Source: Planctomycetota bacterium
GTDB lineage: Bacteria; Planctomycetota; Phycisphaerae; UBA1845; Fen-1342
NCBI GenBank assembly: GCA_030616465.1
Contig: JAUWXH010000131.1
Coordinates: 1 to 6,346, forward strand
Direction of reading: 5' to 3'
Length of the DNA stretch: 6,346 nucleotides
The notes under the pieces are model-generated. The model was given only the letters and a program-made list of their open reading frames with translations. It searched no databases and had not been told where the DNA came from. Position 1 is the stretch's first letter, and every line of letters starts with the position of its first letter. Shown here one piece after another: positions 5,906 through 6,346 of this stretch. Position numbers and translations under genes: made by a program.

Positions 5906-6346
5906 ATGCCGACCTCGACCTCACGAGAGCACGACTCATCCCCCGGCGGCGGAACGCCACGGCCGGACCAAACACCGAGCGCGGACCGGGCAAGCTGGGG
6001 CCGAACCGGGCGGGTGGACCGGTTTGCGCTGCCGATCGCCGTATTCGTCCTGCTGATCTGCACCGTGACGCGTTTGCCCCCGGGCATTTGCTTCGACGAT
6101 CCGGGTGATTTGCAGGCTGCTGCCAGCGCGTTGGGTATCGCCCACCCACCCGGCTATCCCGCGTATGTATCGTTGGGTTACCTGCTCACGCAGATTCCGG
6201 GCGTGTCGCCCGCGTACGCCGTCACGTTGGGCTGCCTGGGTGCTGGTCTGACGGCCCTCGCTCTTGCCGGTCTGATGCAAGTACGGCTGGGAACCAACGC
6301 CTGGATCGCCGCCACGCTGGTCCTGGCGCTGGGCGCCCACCCGAAG
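5906..6346 (+). CDS. DUF2723 family membrane glycosyltransferase (protein O-mannosyltransferase-related), 3'-truncated
   Basis: The first 147 codons of a gene that continues beyond the window. After a 36-residue polar, Gly/Pro/Ser-rich N-terminus comes a hydrophobic helix (about 41-57), then FDDPGDLQAAASALGIAHPP (residues 63-82) and GYPAYVSLGYLL (83-94). The latter match the start of DUF2723, where an acidic residue cluster is followed by a (G)I.HPPG.P.Y motif. The family, which includes TMEM260-like proteins, resembles GT-C glycosyltransferases, multi-helix enzymes using lipid-linked sugar donors on the outer membrane face; the first-loop acids (here Asp64, Asp65, Asp68) are the likely catalytic region. 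Further hydrophobic segments follow (about 104-123 and 132-143). In-frame TAA at 5873 limits the start; ATG 5906 is chosen, though only a weak GGGG lies upstream, and GTG codons at 5882 or 6014 are alternatives. Donor and acceptor cannot be deduced. Confidence 0.85.
   Translation, partial: MPTSTSREHDSSPGGGTPRPDQTPSADRASWGRTGRVDRFALPIAVFVLLICTVTRLPPGICFDDPGDLQAAASALGIAHPPGYPAYVSLGYLLTQIPGVSPAYAVTLGCLGAGLTALALAGLMQVRLGTNAWIAATLVLALGAHPK

Noticed and set aside
5936..6340. Minus-strand open frames near the right end
   Set aside because: They are Arg/Gln/Gly-rich without motifs, while the plus frame from 5906 gives a hydrophobic protein with DUF2723 motifs.

Overview
The window is a high-GC chromosomal stretch that reads like a Planctomycetota genome, most plausibly of the class Phycisphaerae. 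This assignment is inferred from the gene mix (a DUF502 protein, a DUF2723 membrane glycosyltransferase, and transporters carrying inserted soluble domains) and from the absence of a consistent Shine-Dalgarno pattern. No rRNA or marker gene settles it. I see no mobile element, tRNA, CRISPR array or phage gene.

Layout from left to right. (1) Bases 2-1273 (+) are the 3' part of a sodium:alanine/glycine symporter of the AGCS family, interrupted by a soluble insert of about 110 residues. (2) Bases 1274-1468 are a GC-rich non-coding spacer with several inverted repeats. (3) Bases 1469-2359 (+) encode a DUF502 membrane protein with an enlarged loop between its two membrane helices. (4) A short convergent spacer follows. 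(5) Bases 2446-3561 (-) encode a DegT/DnrJ/EryC1/StrS-type PLP sugar aminotransferase. (6) A 113-base divergent spacer follows. (7) Bases 3675-5825 (+) encode a fused TMD-NBD ABC exporter of the MsbA/lipid-flippase type, with a PDZ domain in its first extracytoplasmic loop. (8) Bases 5906-6346 (+) are the start of a DUF2723 (GT-C-like, protein O-mannosyltransferase-related) gene that runs off the window.

How the genes might work together: the right half has an envelope-glycoconjugate flavour. The aminotransferase would make an amino sugar nucleotide, the ABC exporter would flip a lipid or lipid-linked substrate, and the DUF2723 protein would transfer a sugar on the outer face of the membrane. 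This is inference from families and adjacency, and the aminotransferase is on the opposite strand, so it is not in the same operon. The symporter and the DUF502 protein have no evident link to that theme.

The most notable observation is the PDZ domain inside the ABC exporter. The extracytoplasmic insert in the AGCS symporter and the expanded DUF502 loop make three membrane proteins in one window with extra material on the outer side of the membrane. Nothing here amounts to a clearly new multi-gene system.
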